The position numbers were made by a program, and so were the translations under genes. The notes below the pieces were generated by a model. It made no database searches. It was not told the DNA's origin and saw nothing but the letters and a program-made list of their open reading frames with translations. Of a DNA stretch of 64,000 nt, positions 19,720 through 27,999 are shown piece by piece. Where the stretch lies: contig ASZZ01000009.1 of assembly GCA_000430305.1 (NCBI GenBank), positions 1 to 64,000 on the forward strand. Reading direction: 5' to 3'. This DNA is from Streptococcus mitis 17/34 (GTDB taxonomy: Bacteria; Bacillota; Bacilli; Lactobacillales; Streptococcaceae). Position 1 is the first letter of the stretch; every line of letters starts with the position of its first letter.

Positions 19720-19929
19720 AATTTAGATAAGCATATCTTTTATTGAAAGTAACGATTTGCTAATTAGATGATCTATGTTAGAGAAATATCTATTATAATT
19801 TAAAGTGGAGTGATGAATGTCGTTTCTTTTGAAGTGGTGAAAATCTTTCCGTTCCACAGTATCATTCTAAAATGATTTTTGCTGCCTTTCGTTGATTAGT
19901 ATAAAAGAAGAATATTAACACACGTTGAG
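19637..19929 (+). repeat. 293-base direct repeat, copy A
   Basis: It covers the last 83 bases of the CPBP gene and the following intergenic DNA up to CACACGTTGAG. The same stretch recurs at 24964-25256 in the same orientation with the same length, and by eye roughly 85% identity. Shared blocks include GAAAGTAACGATTTG, GAATGTCGTTTCTTTTG and CTTTCCGTTCCACAGTATCA. The repeat brackets the module from 19.9 to 25.0 kb. Confidence 0.85.
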
Positions 19930-19953
19930 GCATATCACTGCTTGTACGAGCTG
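19919..19953 (+). repeat. rlmD 3'-end scar, copy 3
   Basis: CACACGTTGAGGCATATCAC followed by TGCTTGTACGAG. With one base restored it encodes HVEAVSLLV, the rlmD tail of a diverged host. The next 110 bases also resemble those after copy 5 (GAACTAGAAGTAGATGCT versus GAGATAGAAGTAGATGCT), so both came from the same source element. Confidence 0.65.
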
Positions 19954-20103
19954 AGGCATCAGCGAACTAGAAGTAGATGCTCCATCTATGGGATAGGACT
20001 CGTAGAATGAGGGGGGAACCGACGAAATGATACAGAAAGCCTTAACTGGTCAAGTGACGTGCTTATTTACATTAGCCTAATAATGAAAATGGAGAGATTA
20101 TCG

Positions 20104-20670
20104 ATGGTTATATTGAAATTGTACCAAAATGATTATTCTAAAGATTTAGTTGCGTTTGATTCCATAGAAGATGGGAAAGCCTTTGTAGTTCAAATCCCGG
20201 GATACACTCTGGAAACAGAAGATGGTTTTGAAGTGGAATATTTTAATCCTAAAAACATACCGGATTATATGGAAATTATTTTTAACGGAAATATTGTTCC
20301 TTTATCTAAATTTATGTTCGATCCTGAGGAAAATGTAGACATTATTTGGAAAGAGATTTCAAATTTATCCCTCAAAAACGATAGAGTGATCGAAGGATAT
20401 TCAAAAATTGATGCATATGTCGTTAACAACCATGAAGTTAAAGCCTATGTCGAAATAAGAGAAACGAACTATCGTAAAGCAAAAGACTTCTTAGAAAGGC
20501 GCGGATATGAAATCGACAGAAGCTTTTTCGGAAGTGAAGACGGTGAAGCGATTCTTTACAGAAAAAAAGGGAGCGAAGATTGGCATTTCTTGTGTCACTT
20601 AGACCCAATGTTTGTAGAGATTGAAGATGTAGAAGAATATGTTAAAGAAGAGGTGGGAGAGATTCAATAG
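20104..20670 (+). CDS. Hypothetical protein (paralogue of the pseudogene at 24252)
   Basis: I do not recognise this 188-residue, acidic, soluble protein. It starts MVILKLYQNDYSKDLVAF and has a central segment EVKAYVEIRETNYRKAKDFL with a charged C-terminus. The frame is open to 20059, but ATG 20104 has GGAGAG about ten bases upstream, and similarity to the broken copy at 24252-24408 begins here. No membrane helix or catalytic motif is visible. It sits between two rlmD scars and has no close co-directional partner. The duplication suggests cargo of an element that entered more than once. Confidence 0.7.
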   Translation: MVILKLYQNDYSKDLVAFDSIEDGKAFVVQIPGYTLETEDGFEVEYFNPKNIPDYMEIIFNGNIVPLSKFMFDPEENVDIIWKEISNLSLKNDRVIEGYSKIDAYVVNNHEVKAYVEIRETNYRKAKDFLERRGYEIDRSFFGSEDGEAILYRKKGSEDWHFLCHLDPMFVEIEDVEEYVKEEVGEIQ

Positions 20671-20679
20671 TCAACTAAA

Positions 20680-20776
20680 GTTCCTTGTGAGTATGTACCT
20701 TTGCTAGTAAAAGCGTCAAAACCTTGTAACGAAGGGAGTTAAGAAACCCCTTGAGTGTAAGCCTTTTTCTTGTTTA
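20680..20776 (+). repeat. rlmD 3'-end scar, copy 4, with terminator remnant
   Basis: CCTTGTGAGTATGTACCTTT followed by GCTAGTAAAAGCG encodes CEYVPLLVKA, a worn form of [11 protein letters not shown] seen in copy 2. The following bases up to CCCTTGAGTGTAAGCCTTTT are a decayed version of the terminator that follows copy 2. The interval 20671-20942 otherwise shows nothing coding. Confidence 0.6.
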
Positions 20777-20942
20777 GAGGGAAAGTATTAGAGTAACCGC
20801 TCATAATTTATACTAGATTTGATAACTTATTTGAGGTAGATTTTATTTCTATAATACTGTGAAAATTTTTTAATACCAAAGATTTAAAGTTACTGTGTTA
20901 AAAATCCTCTCCACTTTTAAACTAATGTATTATAAAAGCCAG

Positions 20943-20972
20943 TTGACACAAGTGTTACACCTGTGATAGAAT
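20943..20972 (+). promoter_or_regulatory. Promoter and operator of RHH gene
   Basis: TTGACA at 20943-20948 and TAGAAT at 20967-20972 frame the near-palindrome AGTGTTACACCT followed by GTGATA (20951-20968). The inverse form of the same 12 bases recurs before the next gene. An operator between the -35 and -10 boxes implies repression, most simply by the RHH protein encoded here. Confidence 0.7.
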
Positions 20973-20990
20973 TAACTAGAGGTGAAGAAA

Positions 20991-21179
20991 ATGGCAACTG
21001 ATAAAAATAGAATTATGATTAGCTTGGATGATAAAAATCTAGAGAAACTTGAAAATTTAGTAGAAGATGCTAGAGATAGAAGAGGAATGCGACTAACAAA
21101 GTCCCAAGTTATTGAATTACTCCTAAATACCGTTGATTATTTCGATGATATTATGGGAGCTATTTACTCAAAGAAATAA
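20991..21179 (+). CDS. Small ribbon-helix-helix-type regulator
   Basis: The 62-residue protein has the layout of MetJ/Arc (RHH) DNA-binding proteins: a short strand RIMISLDDKNLEKLENLV, a helix, a charged turn, and a second helix LTKSQVIELLLNTV. ATG 20991 is chosen because GAGGTG lies five to ten bases upstream; the GTG at 20982 overlaps that site. A matching operator sits in its own promoter and before the ATP-grasp gene, so it probably represses both. Paired short regulators of this type often act as antitoxins, but the partner here is not a classical toxin. Confidence 0.75.
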   Translation: MATDKNRIMISLDDKNLEKLENLVEDARDRRGMRLTKSQVIELLLNTVDYFDDIMGAIYSKK

Positions 21180-21200
21180 GAGCAAAATTGCTATTATTTT

Positions 21201-21232
21201 TTTACAAATAGGTGTAACACTAGTGATATAGG
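21201..21232 (+). promoter_or_regulatory. Second RHH-type operator before ATP-grasp gene
   Basis: TTTACA (21201-21206) is followed three bases later by AGGTGTAACACT, the reverse complement of the 12-base element at 20951, and again by GTGATA. The geometry relative to the -35 box is the same as in the upstream promoter; the -10 box is weak. Confidence 0.65.
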
Positions 21233-21241
21233 AGTGATGAA

Positions 21242-22006
21242 ATGGTTGTTTATATTAGACAAAGCAAACTACCAAGTGAAGTTTCAATTAATAAGTACAA
21301 TGCTCAAGTAGGTGCCTACTTACAAGGAGAAGAAGTTATTTTATATCAATCTTTTTCTGAAATAAAACAGTTAACAAGTGATGATACAGTTGTAGATTAT
21401 ATAACGGAGACTAGAGCATTACTAAAAATGATGGGCTTAAAGGTTCCGGTTTATGACTATCCTATTGAGCTTAAAGACTTTTATGGTCGAAAGATTTATG
21501 CTGGTATTTTAGGAGAGATTGTAAATATACCTGATAATTGGGGAAAATTTATTAAGCCTAAAGCTGGTTCAAAAGTCTTTACTGGAAGAGTTGTGAATGG
21601 TACTCGAGATTTGATAGGTATTGGTCTACCTTTTGACTATCCTATATGGATTAGTGAGGTTGTAGAATTCATAGCAGAATGGCGTTGTTTTGTATTAGAT
21701 GGTCGCGTATTAGATGTTCGACCCTATACAGGTGATTATCATGCACAATTTGATCCTAGTATAATTGATGAAGCCATATCATGTTGGAAAGATGCGCCAA
21801 TAGCTTATGGACTAGATATCGGTGTTACTAGTGATGGCAGGACACTTGTTGTTGAAGTAAATGATGGTTATGCATTGGGAAATTATGGCCTATCTCCTTT
21901 AAACTCAATCAATTTTCATAAAGCTAGATGGAAAGAAATGGTAAAACCTTATTTTGAAAAAAACTTTGTCTTTACTATGCCTGAAAATGAAAATATAAGT
22001 TTCTAA
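21242..22006 (+). CDS. ATP-grasp domain protein (R2K-like clade)
   Basis: The 254-residue protein resembles the ATP-grasp group with the SEVVEFIAEWRCFVLDGRVL segment (DUF4343/R2K_3 type). A lysine-bearing strand KFIKPKAGSKVFTG and an acidic metal-binding end VVEVNDGYALGNYG complete the fold. R2K ATP-grasp enzymes have been proposed, from genome context, to ligate amino acids or modify RNA in conflict systems; the substrate here is unknown. GGAG lies seven bases before ATG 21242. The upstream RHH gene and matching operators make a two-gene regulated unit, ended by a strong terminator. Confidence 0.75.
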   Translation: MVVYIRQSKLPSEVSINKYNAQVGAYLQGEEVILYQSFSEIKQLTSDDTVVDYITETRALLKMMGLKVPVYDYPIELKDFYGRKIYAGILGEIVNIPDNWGKFIKPKAGSKVFTGRVVNGTRDLIGIGLPFDYPIWISEVVEFIAEWRCFVLDGRVLDVRPYTGDYHAQFDPSIIDEAISCWKDAPIAYGLDIGVTSDGRTLVVEVNDGYALGNYGLSPLNSINFHKARWKEMVKPYFEKNFVFTMPENENISF

Positions 22007-22028
22007 AAAAACAGAATTAAATCTGTGT

Positions 22029-22058
22029 AACTGCAACGAGTAAGTTGCAGTTTTTTGT
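22029..22058 (+). terminator. Terminator of the RHH/ATP-grasp unit
   Basis: AACTGCAAC-GAGTAA-GTTGCAGTT followed by TTTTG forms a perfect 9-bp stem. Confidence 0.88.
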
Positions 22059-22197
22059 TTTGAATAATGATATAATAGGTTAAGAAAATAATGAAAACGC
22101 TATATATTTGAAAGTTGATTAGGAAAGCAGGAAGTATGTAAAACAATTGATATGATAATTAAATCCTCAACTTGAATTATAACAAAGGAGTACTAAC

Positions 22198-22542
22198 ATG
22201 CCGAAATATACCGACGAAGATATTAGAAAATTAAATAAAATCACATTAAAAATTGCTGGTGATTATTTAGGTATAAGTTCACAGGCAGTTGCTATAGGTC
22301 TTAGAAATAATCTTCTTCCAATTGGTTTTGCTATTCATAACGAAGAAAGAGACAGACGTTTCACTGAGAGTTGGTCATATCATATTATCGCTGAAAGAAT
22401 GATTTCATACAATCACGGTAAGTTATCAGAGATTCGTGTTGAAAATATTGAAACTAGTTTAGATAAGATTATAGAGGAATTTAACGGTTTAAAACAAGAT
22501 TTACTTTTTATATTAAGCGAAAATGCAGAAGTGAAGAATTAG
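22198..22542 (+). CDS. Hypothetical protein with HTH-like N-terminus
   Basis: The 114-residue protein is not assigned to a family. Its first half (LNKITLKIAGDYLGISSQAVAIGLRN) looks like a helix-turn-helix in which GISSQAVAIGLR would be the recognition helix. The second half is a predicted coiled coil (ETSLDKIIEEFNGLKQDL). AAAGGAG precedes ATG 22198. Such small excisionase-like or replication-related proteins are common on streptococcal integrative elements, so a DNA-binding role is inferred only. The next gene follows after 75 bases. Confidence 0.65.
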   Translation: MPKYTDEDIRKLNKITLKIAGDYLGISSQAVAIGLRNNLLPIGFAIHNEERDRRFTESWSYHIIAERMISYNHGKLSEIRVENIETSLDKIIEEFNGLKQDLLFILSENAEVKN

Positions 22543-22617
22543 AAGTTTTTGAATTTGCGTTTTCGCTTGGTAAATATAAAAACAGTGATGTAAAGTATAA
22601 GGGTAAAGGTGTTTCAA

Positions 22618-23901
22618 ATGAAGATGATAAAGACCTTTTCTAGAGAAGAACTCTATGAAGAAATCTGGGAGAAAAGTGCGAAACAAGTTTCATTAAAATA
22701 TGATTTAAGTTATTCTGACTTACTCAAGAAATGTAAAGAATTTGAAATCCCAATTCCAAAGGGTAGTTATTGGTATCGTAAGAATACTGGACAAGACTTA
22801 AGTGAACTTATCGTTCCATTACCACAAAATGATGTAAATGAGGTTCATATTGATAGAAAAAGTTTAAAGAACAGTAGAATTAAAGCTGCTAAACATAAAG
22901 AAGATAGTACGGAAGATAAAAAAGAAGATACTGTTAAACTTGATACAACTAGTATAAGAAGTTCATTATCATTTTTAGAGGACGATAAAATAGAGCGTAT
23001 TATTGAAACAGTTTCAAATCTAAACCAGTCTCCAAATAAGAGATTACATAAATCTGTAGCTAATCTAAGGGATAAAATTGCAGAGTGGAATAAGAGGGAA
23101 AAAGCTGCTTCTTATCCTTACTTTGATTCTAGGCACAGATATAATGATTTAAAAGAACCTAAATTTGTAAAAAATATTTCACTAAATTCTCTTCCGCGTT
23201 TATATCGCTTTTTAGATACACTAGTTACTGTAATTGAAAAAATCGGCGATAATGTAACTTCAAATTGGGATATTCAAATTGAAAAGGATATTGTTCGTTT
23301 TGAAGTTATAGAATCAACAGACAAAGTAACTCATGAATTAACAAAAGAAGAAGCTAAAGAACTAGCAGAGTACAATGATAGCGTTAAGTTTAATAGATAT
23401 GCTTTTAAACCAAGAATAAAGAAGTATGACTATATTCCAAATGGAAAATTTCGATTTAAGATAATAGATGGTAAATACATTAAAGATACTAAAGAATTCT
23501 CGATTGAGCAATCAATCCCAGAAATAATCGTTTTAATTTACCAAGAGTATTATAAAGTTAAGAACTTACGACTTGAACGTGAAGAGAGAGTAAGACTATA
23601 TGAAGAGGAGCAGGAGCGAAAAAGAAAATTACAAAATAGAATCGAAGAAGAGAAGAAGCGAACAATGTCTCTTCTTAATATGCTGGAAGACTTTCAAACA
23701 GCAAATGATTTAAGACTAATGGCTGATAAATTGGAGATAGCAGGGAAACTTAGTAAAGAGGAAATTGATTGGATTAGATCAAAAGCTGACTGGATCGACC
23801 CAATAGTTTCTTCAACAGACGAATTACTAGGAATTAGAAGTCATGAAGATTCTAGAGAACAAAAAGAACAATATCTTTGTGAGAAAAGGTACTACTGGTA
23901 A
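22618..23901 (+). CDS. Hypothetical protein with N-terminal HTH-like motif and coiled coil
   Basis: A 427-residue protein of unknown function. The N-terminus (TFSREELYEEIWEKSAKQVS, then YDLSYSDLLKKCKEFEIPIP and KGSYWYRK) resembles a segment seen in uncharacterised bacterial proteins where it looks like a DNA-binding HTH followed by a PxxG-x-W motif. A Lys/Glu-rich linker follows, then a central folded domain (about residues 120-310) and a long coiled coil (EEEQERKRKLQNRIEEEKKR). ATG 22618 follows AAAGGTG; the GTG at 22609 is less suitable. No nuclease or ATPase motif is visible. Confidence 0.7.
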   Translation: MKMIKTFSREELYEEIWEKSAKQVSLKYDLSYSDLLKKCKEFEIPIPKGSYWYRKNTGQDLSELIVPLPQNDVNEVHIDRKSLKNSRIKAAKHKEDSTEDKKEDTVKLDTTSIRSSLSFLEDDKIERIIETVSNLNQSPNKRLHKSVANLRDKIAEWNKREKAASYPYFDSRHRYNDLKEPKFVKNISLNSLPRLYRFLDTLVTVIEKIGDNVTSNWDIQIEKDIVRFEVIESTDKVTHELTKEEAKELAEYNDSVKFNRYAFKPRIKKYDYIPNGKFRFKIIDGKYIKDTKEFSIEQSIPEIIVLIYQEYYKVKNLRLEREERVRLYEEEQERKRKLQNRIEEEKKRTMSLLNMLEDFQTANDLRLMADKLEIAGKLSKEEIDWIRSKADWIDPIVSSTDELLGIRSHEDSREQKEQYLCEKRYYW

Positions 23902-24033
23902 ATTTGTGTTTTTAGTTTTTACACATTTATTTTAAATGGCCATTTGATATAAGACAGTATATATACTCGTTAAAAAGTGTTATTTAAATGTTGATTCTAT
24001 CATTTTCGTTCTATAATATATAAGTTTGCTAGC

Positions 24034-24200
24034 ACCACATGTTGAGGCCGTATCACTGCTTGTATGAGCAGAGGAATCGGCGAGATAGAAGTAGATGCTA
24101 CGCCCATGCGACAAGGTGAGACCGAAGGTCGAGAAGGTGCCCTAGGGTATAGCTGTCGCAGAGTGAGGAGATTACGACGAACCGCTGAATGTGTAAGATT
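24034..24200 (+). repeat. rlmD 3'-end scar, copy 5, with shared downstream block
   Basis: CATGTTGAGGCCGTATCACT followed by GCTTGTATGA encodes HVEAVSLLV plus stop, the tail of a diverged rlmD. The next bases (AGATAGAAGTAGATGCT...) match those after copy 3, and both are followed by a copy of the same hypothetical gene (intact at 20104, broken at 24252). The interval 23902-24033 shows no gene. Confidence 0.65.
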
Positions 24201-24251
24201 GTTTGTTAAATGTGGATAATCGTTCAAAAATCAGAAGGACTAGAGATGTAT

Positions 24252-24408
24252 ATGTTGGAATCATATCAAAATCCTTCTTAATAAAAATCTAGTCGCATTT
24301 GGGTCCTTAAAAGAAGGAAAAGAATTTGTATCTAAAATAACTGGATATACTCTAGAAAATGAAAATGATTTTGTTCAAGGTAATAAAGTAGAAATAACGA
24401 ACATTTAG
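24252..24408 (+). pseudogene. Truncated paralogue of the 20104 hypothetical gene
   Basis: After a short start (MLESYQN, then a frame break) the sequence NLVAFGSLKEGKEFVSKITG and YTLENENDF aligns with DLVAFDSIEDGKAFVVQIPG and YTLETEDGF of the gene at 20104. A stop at 24406-24408 ends it after about a quarter of the parent length. It is a decayed duplicate and is not expected to make a product. Confidence 0.8.
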
Positions 24409-24428
24409 ATGAAAGGTTTAGAGTAAAC

Positions 24429-24920
24429 ATGAGTCTCTTATTTGAAGAATTTAAAACCATTGGTTTCCATTTAAATCGAGTCGGAATTACACCGACACTG
24501 ATGGGTTCTTTGGGATTGGAGTTTAGAACGAAAGAAAATTGGGGGCCGTCTGATATTGACATTCATGTGCCTGGTGATCCTAGAGGTTGGGAAGCACCTG
24601 ATCATCTCAGAATTTATGACTGGGACAAGATAATGAAAGTGATGAAAGACTTAGGCTACGTCTTAATAGATATTCATGAGCATGAATTCCAAAAGGATAG
24701 AGTGAGTGTTGAATTTGGAAGTATCGATTCCTTACTTGATTTTGCAGGAGTTTCGGAATCGGATATAGGGCTTATTCACATTGAAGACATCACTTTTCGT
24801 CTTCCAAGTCTGGAGCAGTATCTAAGTATTTACAAAGCTTCTTCTCAAGACTCCTATCGAAATGATCACAATAACAATAAGGATTTTAAAAAGATCGAGT
24901 GGCTGGAAAGACATTTGTAA
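24429..24920 (+). CDS. Nucleotidyltransferase-fold protein
   Basis: The 163-residue protein has the minimal polymerase-beta-type NTase signature: LMGSLGLEF followed by GPSDIDIHVPGD, that is G-S then a D-x-D metal pair. A later acidic residue lies in DRVSVEFGSIDSL. A short helical C-terminus follows (LEQYLSIYKASSQDS). Relatives are small aminoglycoside-type or MNT-like NTases; MNT proteins AMPylate toxins in some toxin-antitoxin pairs, but no HEPN partner is adjacent. ATG 24429 has only a distant AAAGG. The real target is unknown. Confidence 0.7.
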   Translation: MSLLFEEFKTIGFHLNRVGITPTLMGSLGLEFRTKENWGPSDIDIHVPGDPRGWEAPDHLRIYDWDKIMKVMKDLGYVLIDIHEHEFQKDRVSVEFGSIDSLLDFAGVSESDIGLIHIEDITFRLPSLEQYLSIYKASSQDSYRNDHNNNKDFKKIEWLERHL

Positions 24921-24963
24921 ATTATCATATGAAAAGTAGTAAGTTGTAAGACTGGCAGCTATG

Positions 24964-25052
24964 TTATTTTTATCATCATTTTTATTGGTCATTTAATTTA
25001 TACTATATTGGCTAGTAATAGAATTAGTAAAGAAAAGGATTTTAAATTTTAG
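24964..25052 (+). pseudogene. 3' fragment of a CPBP protease gene
   Basis: The fragment ends with codons for LASNRISKEKDF-type residues and a stop, matching the end of the disrupted CPBP gene at 18976-19719. No 5' part precedes it; only the terminal 30 codons remain. It is the left end of repeat copy B. Confidence 0.75.
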
Positions 25053-25256
25053 ATCAGCTTATCCATTATTGAAAGTAACGATTTGTTAATTAGGTGATTA
25101 ATGTTAGAGAATTTTCAATTGTAATTTTAAGTGGAGTTATGAATGTCGTTTCTTTTGGAAGTAGTGATAATCTTTCCGTTCCACAGTATCATTTTAAAAT
25201 GATTTTCATTACCTTTTGTTTATTAGTATAAAAGCAGAATATTACCACACGTCGAG
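24964..25256 (+). repeat. 293-base direct repeat, copy B
   Basis: Same orientation and length as copy A (19637-19929), beginning inside a CPBP 3' fragment and ending at CACACGTCGAG. With copy A it delimits a module of about 5 kb holding the RHH/ATP-grasp, hypothetical and NTase genes, as expected after tandem insertion or recombination between related elements. Confidence 0.85.
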
Positions 25257-25345
25257 TGTGTAAGTTTGTTAGAGAAACGCAGGTCTCACAAATGCATCAT
25301 ATCAAATGTGTAAGCTTGTTAGTGAAACGTAGCTAATCCTCAAAA
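25245..25345 (+). repeat. rlmD 3'-end scars, copies 6 and 7 in tandem
   Basis: Copy 6 (25245-25281) encodes [11 protein letters not shown]; copy 7 (25287-25345) encodes [13 protein letters not shown] plus stop and continues with CTAATCCTCAAAA, the same bases that follow the native rlmD stop. Copy 7 is thus the best candidate for the right-hand site of an original insertion. The interval 25053-25409 has no gene. Confidence 0.75.
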
Positions 25346-25409
25346 TAAAGAAACTAAAACTCCATTATTTTAAGATGACAACCTAAATTGGTTTTAAGGA
25401 GGTGTTATA

Positions 25410-26027
25410 TTGATAGAAAGCAGACCTGAGTTTGATCAAATCGTATCATTCGATGAGTTTAATAAATACTATTGGTATCGTGATGAACTTTCACAACTAT
25501 GTAAATCATTAGGATTAGAATATAGAGGTACCAAACAAGAACTCAATCATATTATTGAGCAGTACTTTAAGGGTAATTTGATTAAAAAATCATCAATAAA
25601 AAGGAAAAAGAAACGAGTAGAAGTCGTTACCTTAAATACGCCCTTACTTGAATGTGGATTCTCCTTTAACCCTTACTTTAGAGAATATTTCTCAACTTTA
25701 ACAGATGTTTCCCCTTTTAAATTTACTGCTGATATGGCTACAGCTTGGAGAAAAGTAAAAAAAGAACATGATTTGAGTTTTACAATACAAGATATGCTAA
25801 AAGTTTATTATGGAAATTCAGATTATGCCAAGTATGACCATTCAGTTTGTCAATGGAATCAATTTTTAAAGGATTTCTGTGCAGACGAAAATAGTCGTAA
25901 TTACTTGAATAAATTAAAAGTGGCTTCTATCCTATGGAAAGAAGTTCGAAATTCAAGTAATGAAAAAAGTTATTCAAAGAATCTTTTGACTGAATATGCT
26001 GATAAAATAAACGAGTATGGAAAATAG
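25410..26027 (+). CDS. SAP domain-containing protein
   Basis: The 205-residue protein has a SAP-like helix-extended loop-helix near the N-terminus (RDELSQLCKSLGLEYRGTKQ, then ELNHIIEQYF), a DNA-binding motif. A Lys/Arg-rich linker (KKSSIKRKKKRVEV) and a conserved C-terminal domain follow (FTADMATAWRKVKKEH, then SDYAKYDHSVCQWNQF). Streptococcal proteins of this layout are annotated as SAP domain/DUF6434. The TTG start at 25410 is supported by AAGGAGG seven bases upstream; no ATG fits. Function unknown. Confidence 0.78.
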   Translation: MIESRPEFDQIVSFDEFNKYYWYRDELSQLCKSLGLEYRGTKQELNHIIEQYFKGNLIKKSSIKRKKKRVEVVTLNTPLLECGFSFNPYFREYFSTLTDVSPFKFTADMATAWRKVKKEHDLSFTIQDMLKVYYGNSDYAKYDHSVCQWNQFLKDFCADENSRNYLNKLKVASILWKEVRNSSNEKSYSKNLLTEYADKINEYGK

Positions 26028-26067
26028 AAAAATCAGTCTAAACCAATAGTTCACAAGGAGGTATCTT

Positions 26068-26922
26068 ATGCTCGGAGCAATCGTTGGATACATTATTGGT
26101 TCTGTTTACGAATGGAACAATATCAAAACAAAGGACTTTCCTTTATTTCGGAAAGACTGCTTTTTCACAGATGATACGGTTATGACCTGTGCTGTTGCAG
26201 AGGCGATTATGAATGGGGGACAAAAAGTCGACTTCATTGACGCGATGAAAAAATATGGCAGAATGTATCTGGATGCTGATTATGGTGCTCGGTTTAATGC
26301 ATGGCTAAACAGTGATAACCGTGAGCCTTATAATAGCTTTGGGAATGGATCAGCTATGCGTATTTCTCCCTGTGCTTGGGTCGTGGACTGTGGTTTTTAT
26401 GCAAGAGCTGGTATGTGGCCATCATCTAGAGGACTTGCTATTCTTTCTGCAGAGGTAACTCATAACCATCCAGAAGGTATCAAAGGTGCCATGGCTACAG
26501 CTGATGCTATCTTTCTATGTCGATTTTACTTTGGTGGTTATTGTAGCGAATATGAGCAACCAATTAACGACAATCCTACCGAATGTAAAAAACGGATTAA
26601 GGATTATATAGAGAAGGAATACAGCTACAATCTATCTCAAACTTTAGATGAGATTCGCCCTAACTATCGTTTTAACGAAACATGCCAGGATACTGTCCCT
26701 CAGGCCATTATTGCCTTTCTTGAAAGTACAGACTTCGAAGATGCTATAAGAAATGCTATCTCACTTGGTGGCGACAGTGATACTCTCGCTGCAATCACTG
26801 GCAGCATAGCAGAGGCATCTTATGGTATTCCTGATTGGATTAAGGAAAAGGCCTATTCTTACTTGGATGAACCCTTAAAGGATGTACTCAGACGATGGGA
26901 TAATAAGGTTGATATAAAATAA
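26068..26922 (+). CDS. ADP-ribosylglycohydrolase family protein
   Basis: The 284-residue DraG/ARH-type hydrolase removes ADP-ribose from proteins or nucleic acids, using two Mg ions. Metal ligands are visible in FTDDTVMT (N-terminal TDD) and GGDSDTLAAITGSIAEA (C-terminal DxDT), and GNGSAMRISP is the family substrate-loop motif. AAGGAGG precedes ATG 26068. Its partner ADP-ribosyltransferase is not seen here. In accessory islands such enzymes often counter ADP-ribosylating toxins or phage proteins; that role here is inferred. Confidence 0.92.
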   Translation: MLGAIVGYIIGSVYEWNNIKTKDFPLFRKDCFFTDDTVMTCAVAEAIMNGGQKVDFIDAMKKYGRMYLDADYGARFNAWLNSDNREPYNSFGNGSAMRISPCAWVVDCGFYARAGMWPSSRGLAILSAEVTHNHPEGIKGAMATADAIFLCRFYFGGYCSEYEQPINDNPTECKKRIKDYIEKEYSYNLSQTLDEIRPNYRFNETCQDTVPQAIIAFLESTDFEDAIRNAISLGGDSDTLAAITGSIAEASYGIPDWIKEKAYSYLDEPLKDVLRRWDNKVDIK

Positions 26923-27044
26923 AAGAGTTTAAATCTATAGTACTTCATATTTCTCTTTTCTGTACTTTCATTATATAATGGGAGTACATTTACTTACACA
27001 CGATGAAATGTAAACATTTTTAACGAATTTTGAGGAGAAAATCA

Positions 27045-27928
27045 ATGAAAAAAGCAATGGTAATTATCAACCCTACCTCTGGTGGTGAGAAGGCTTTGGA
27101 TTACAAAGATAAGCTGGAAAATAAAGCAAAAGAATACTTTGAGCACGTAGAAACCAAAATTACCGAAAAGGCACTGGATGCAACACATTTTGCTGAAGAG
27201 GCTTCTCGTGAGCAGTACGATGCAGTGGTTGTGTTTGGTGGAGATGGAACTGTCAATGAAGTTATTTCGGGTATTGCTGAGAGAGACTACGTTCCTAAGT
27301 TGGGTATTATCCTGGGGGTACGGGTAACCTCATTACAAAACTTTTGGAAATCAATCAAGACATCGATGGCGCAATTGATGAACTGGATTTTGATTTAACA
27401 AATAAGATTGATATCGGTAAAGCAAATGACAATTATTTTGGTTATATCTTTAGTATTGGTTCTCTGCCTGAGGCGATTCACAATGTTGAAATCGAGGATA
27501 AGACAAAATTCGGTATTTTAGCCTATGCTGTTAATACCATGAAGTCTGTCATGACGGATCAGGTCTTTAACATTAAGGTTGAGACAGAAAATGGAAATTA
27601 TGTTGGTGAAGCGAGCCATGTTTTGGTTCTCTTGACAAATTACTTCGCTGACAAAAAAATCTTTGAAGAAAATAAAGATGGCTATGCCAATATTTTGATT
27701 TTAAAAGATGCGTCTCTATTCTCCAAATTATCCGTCATTCCTGATTTATTGAAAGGCGATGTTGTCGCAAATGATAATATCGAATATATCAAAGCGCGCA
27801 ATATTAAAATCTCTTCAGATAGTGAATTGGAGTCAGACGTTGACGGCGATAAATCGGATAACCTACCTGTAGAAATCAAAGTCCTAGCTCAACGAGTAGA
27901 AGTATTTTCAAAACCGAAAGAGGAATAG
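27045..27928 (+). pseudogene. Diacylglycerol kinase family lipid kinase, frameshifted
   Basis: A DgkB/YegS-type gene. The first part has INPTSGG and FGGDGTVNEVISGIAERD, the nucleotide-binding GGDGT motif. At ATCCTGGGGGTACGG (about 27308-27322) one base is missing, so the expected PGGTGN turns into LGVRV and a stop follows at 27396. The rest (LLEINQDIDGAIDELDFDL to the end) is intact in the next frame. Adding one C restores 294 residues, the normal length. DgkB recycles diacylglycerol to phosphatidic acid. A good GAGGAG site and a terminator flank the gene. Confidence 0.88.
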
Positions 27929-27937
27929 TATATAGAG

Positions 27938-27960
27938 AAAGCCTTTTTTAAGGCTTTTTG
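27938..27960 (+). terminator. Terminator of lipid kinase gene
   Basis: AAAGCCTT-TTTT-AAGGCTTT followed by a T-run, ten bases after the stop codon. Confidence 0.85.
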
Positions 27961-27999
27961 TATACTTTAAAATATAGTTCCTTTAAGGACGGACATTCC

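Noticed and set aside
21242-22006. Glutathione synthetase-like or D-Ala-D-Ala ligase
   Set aside because: The EWRCFVLDGRVL segment and short length fit the R2K-type group better; the ligase signature motifs are absent.
24001-24227. A minus-strand open frame across the scar-copy-5 region
   Set aside because: It has no start signal, and the plus-strand repeat relation to 19919-20060 explains the sequence better.
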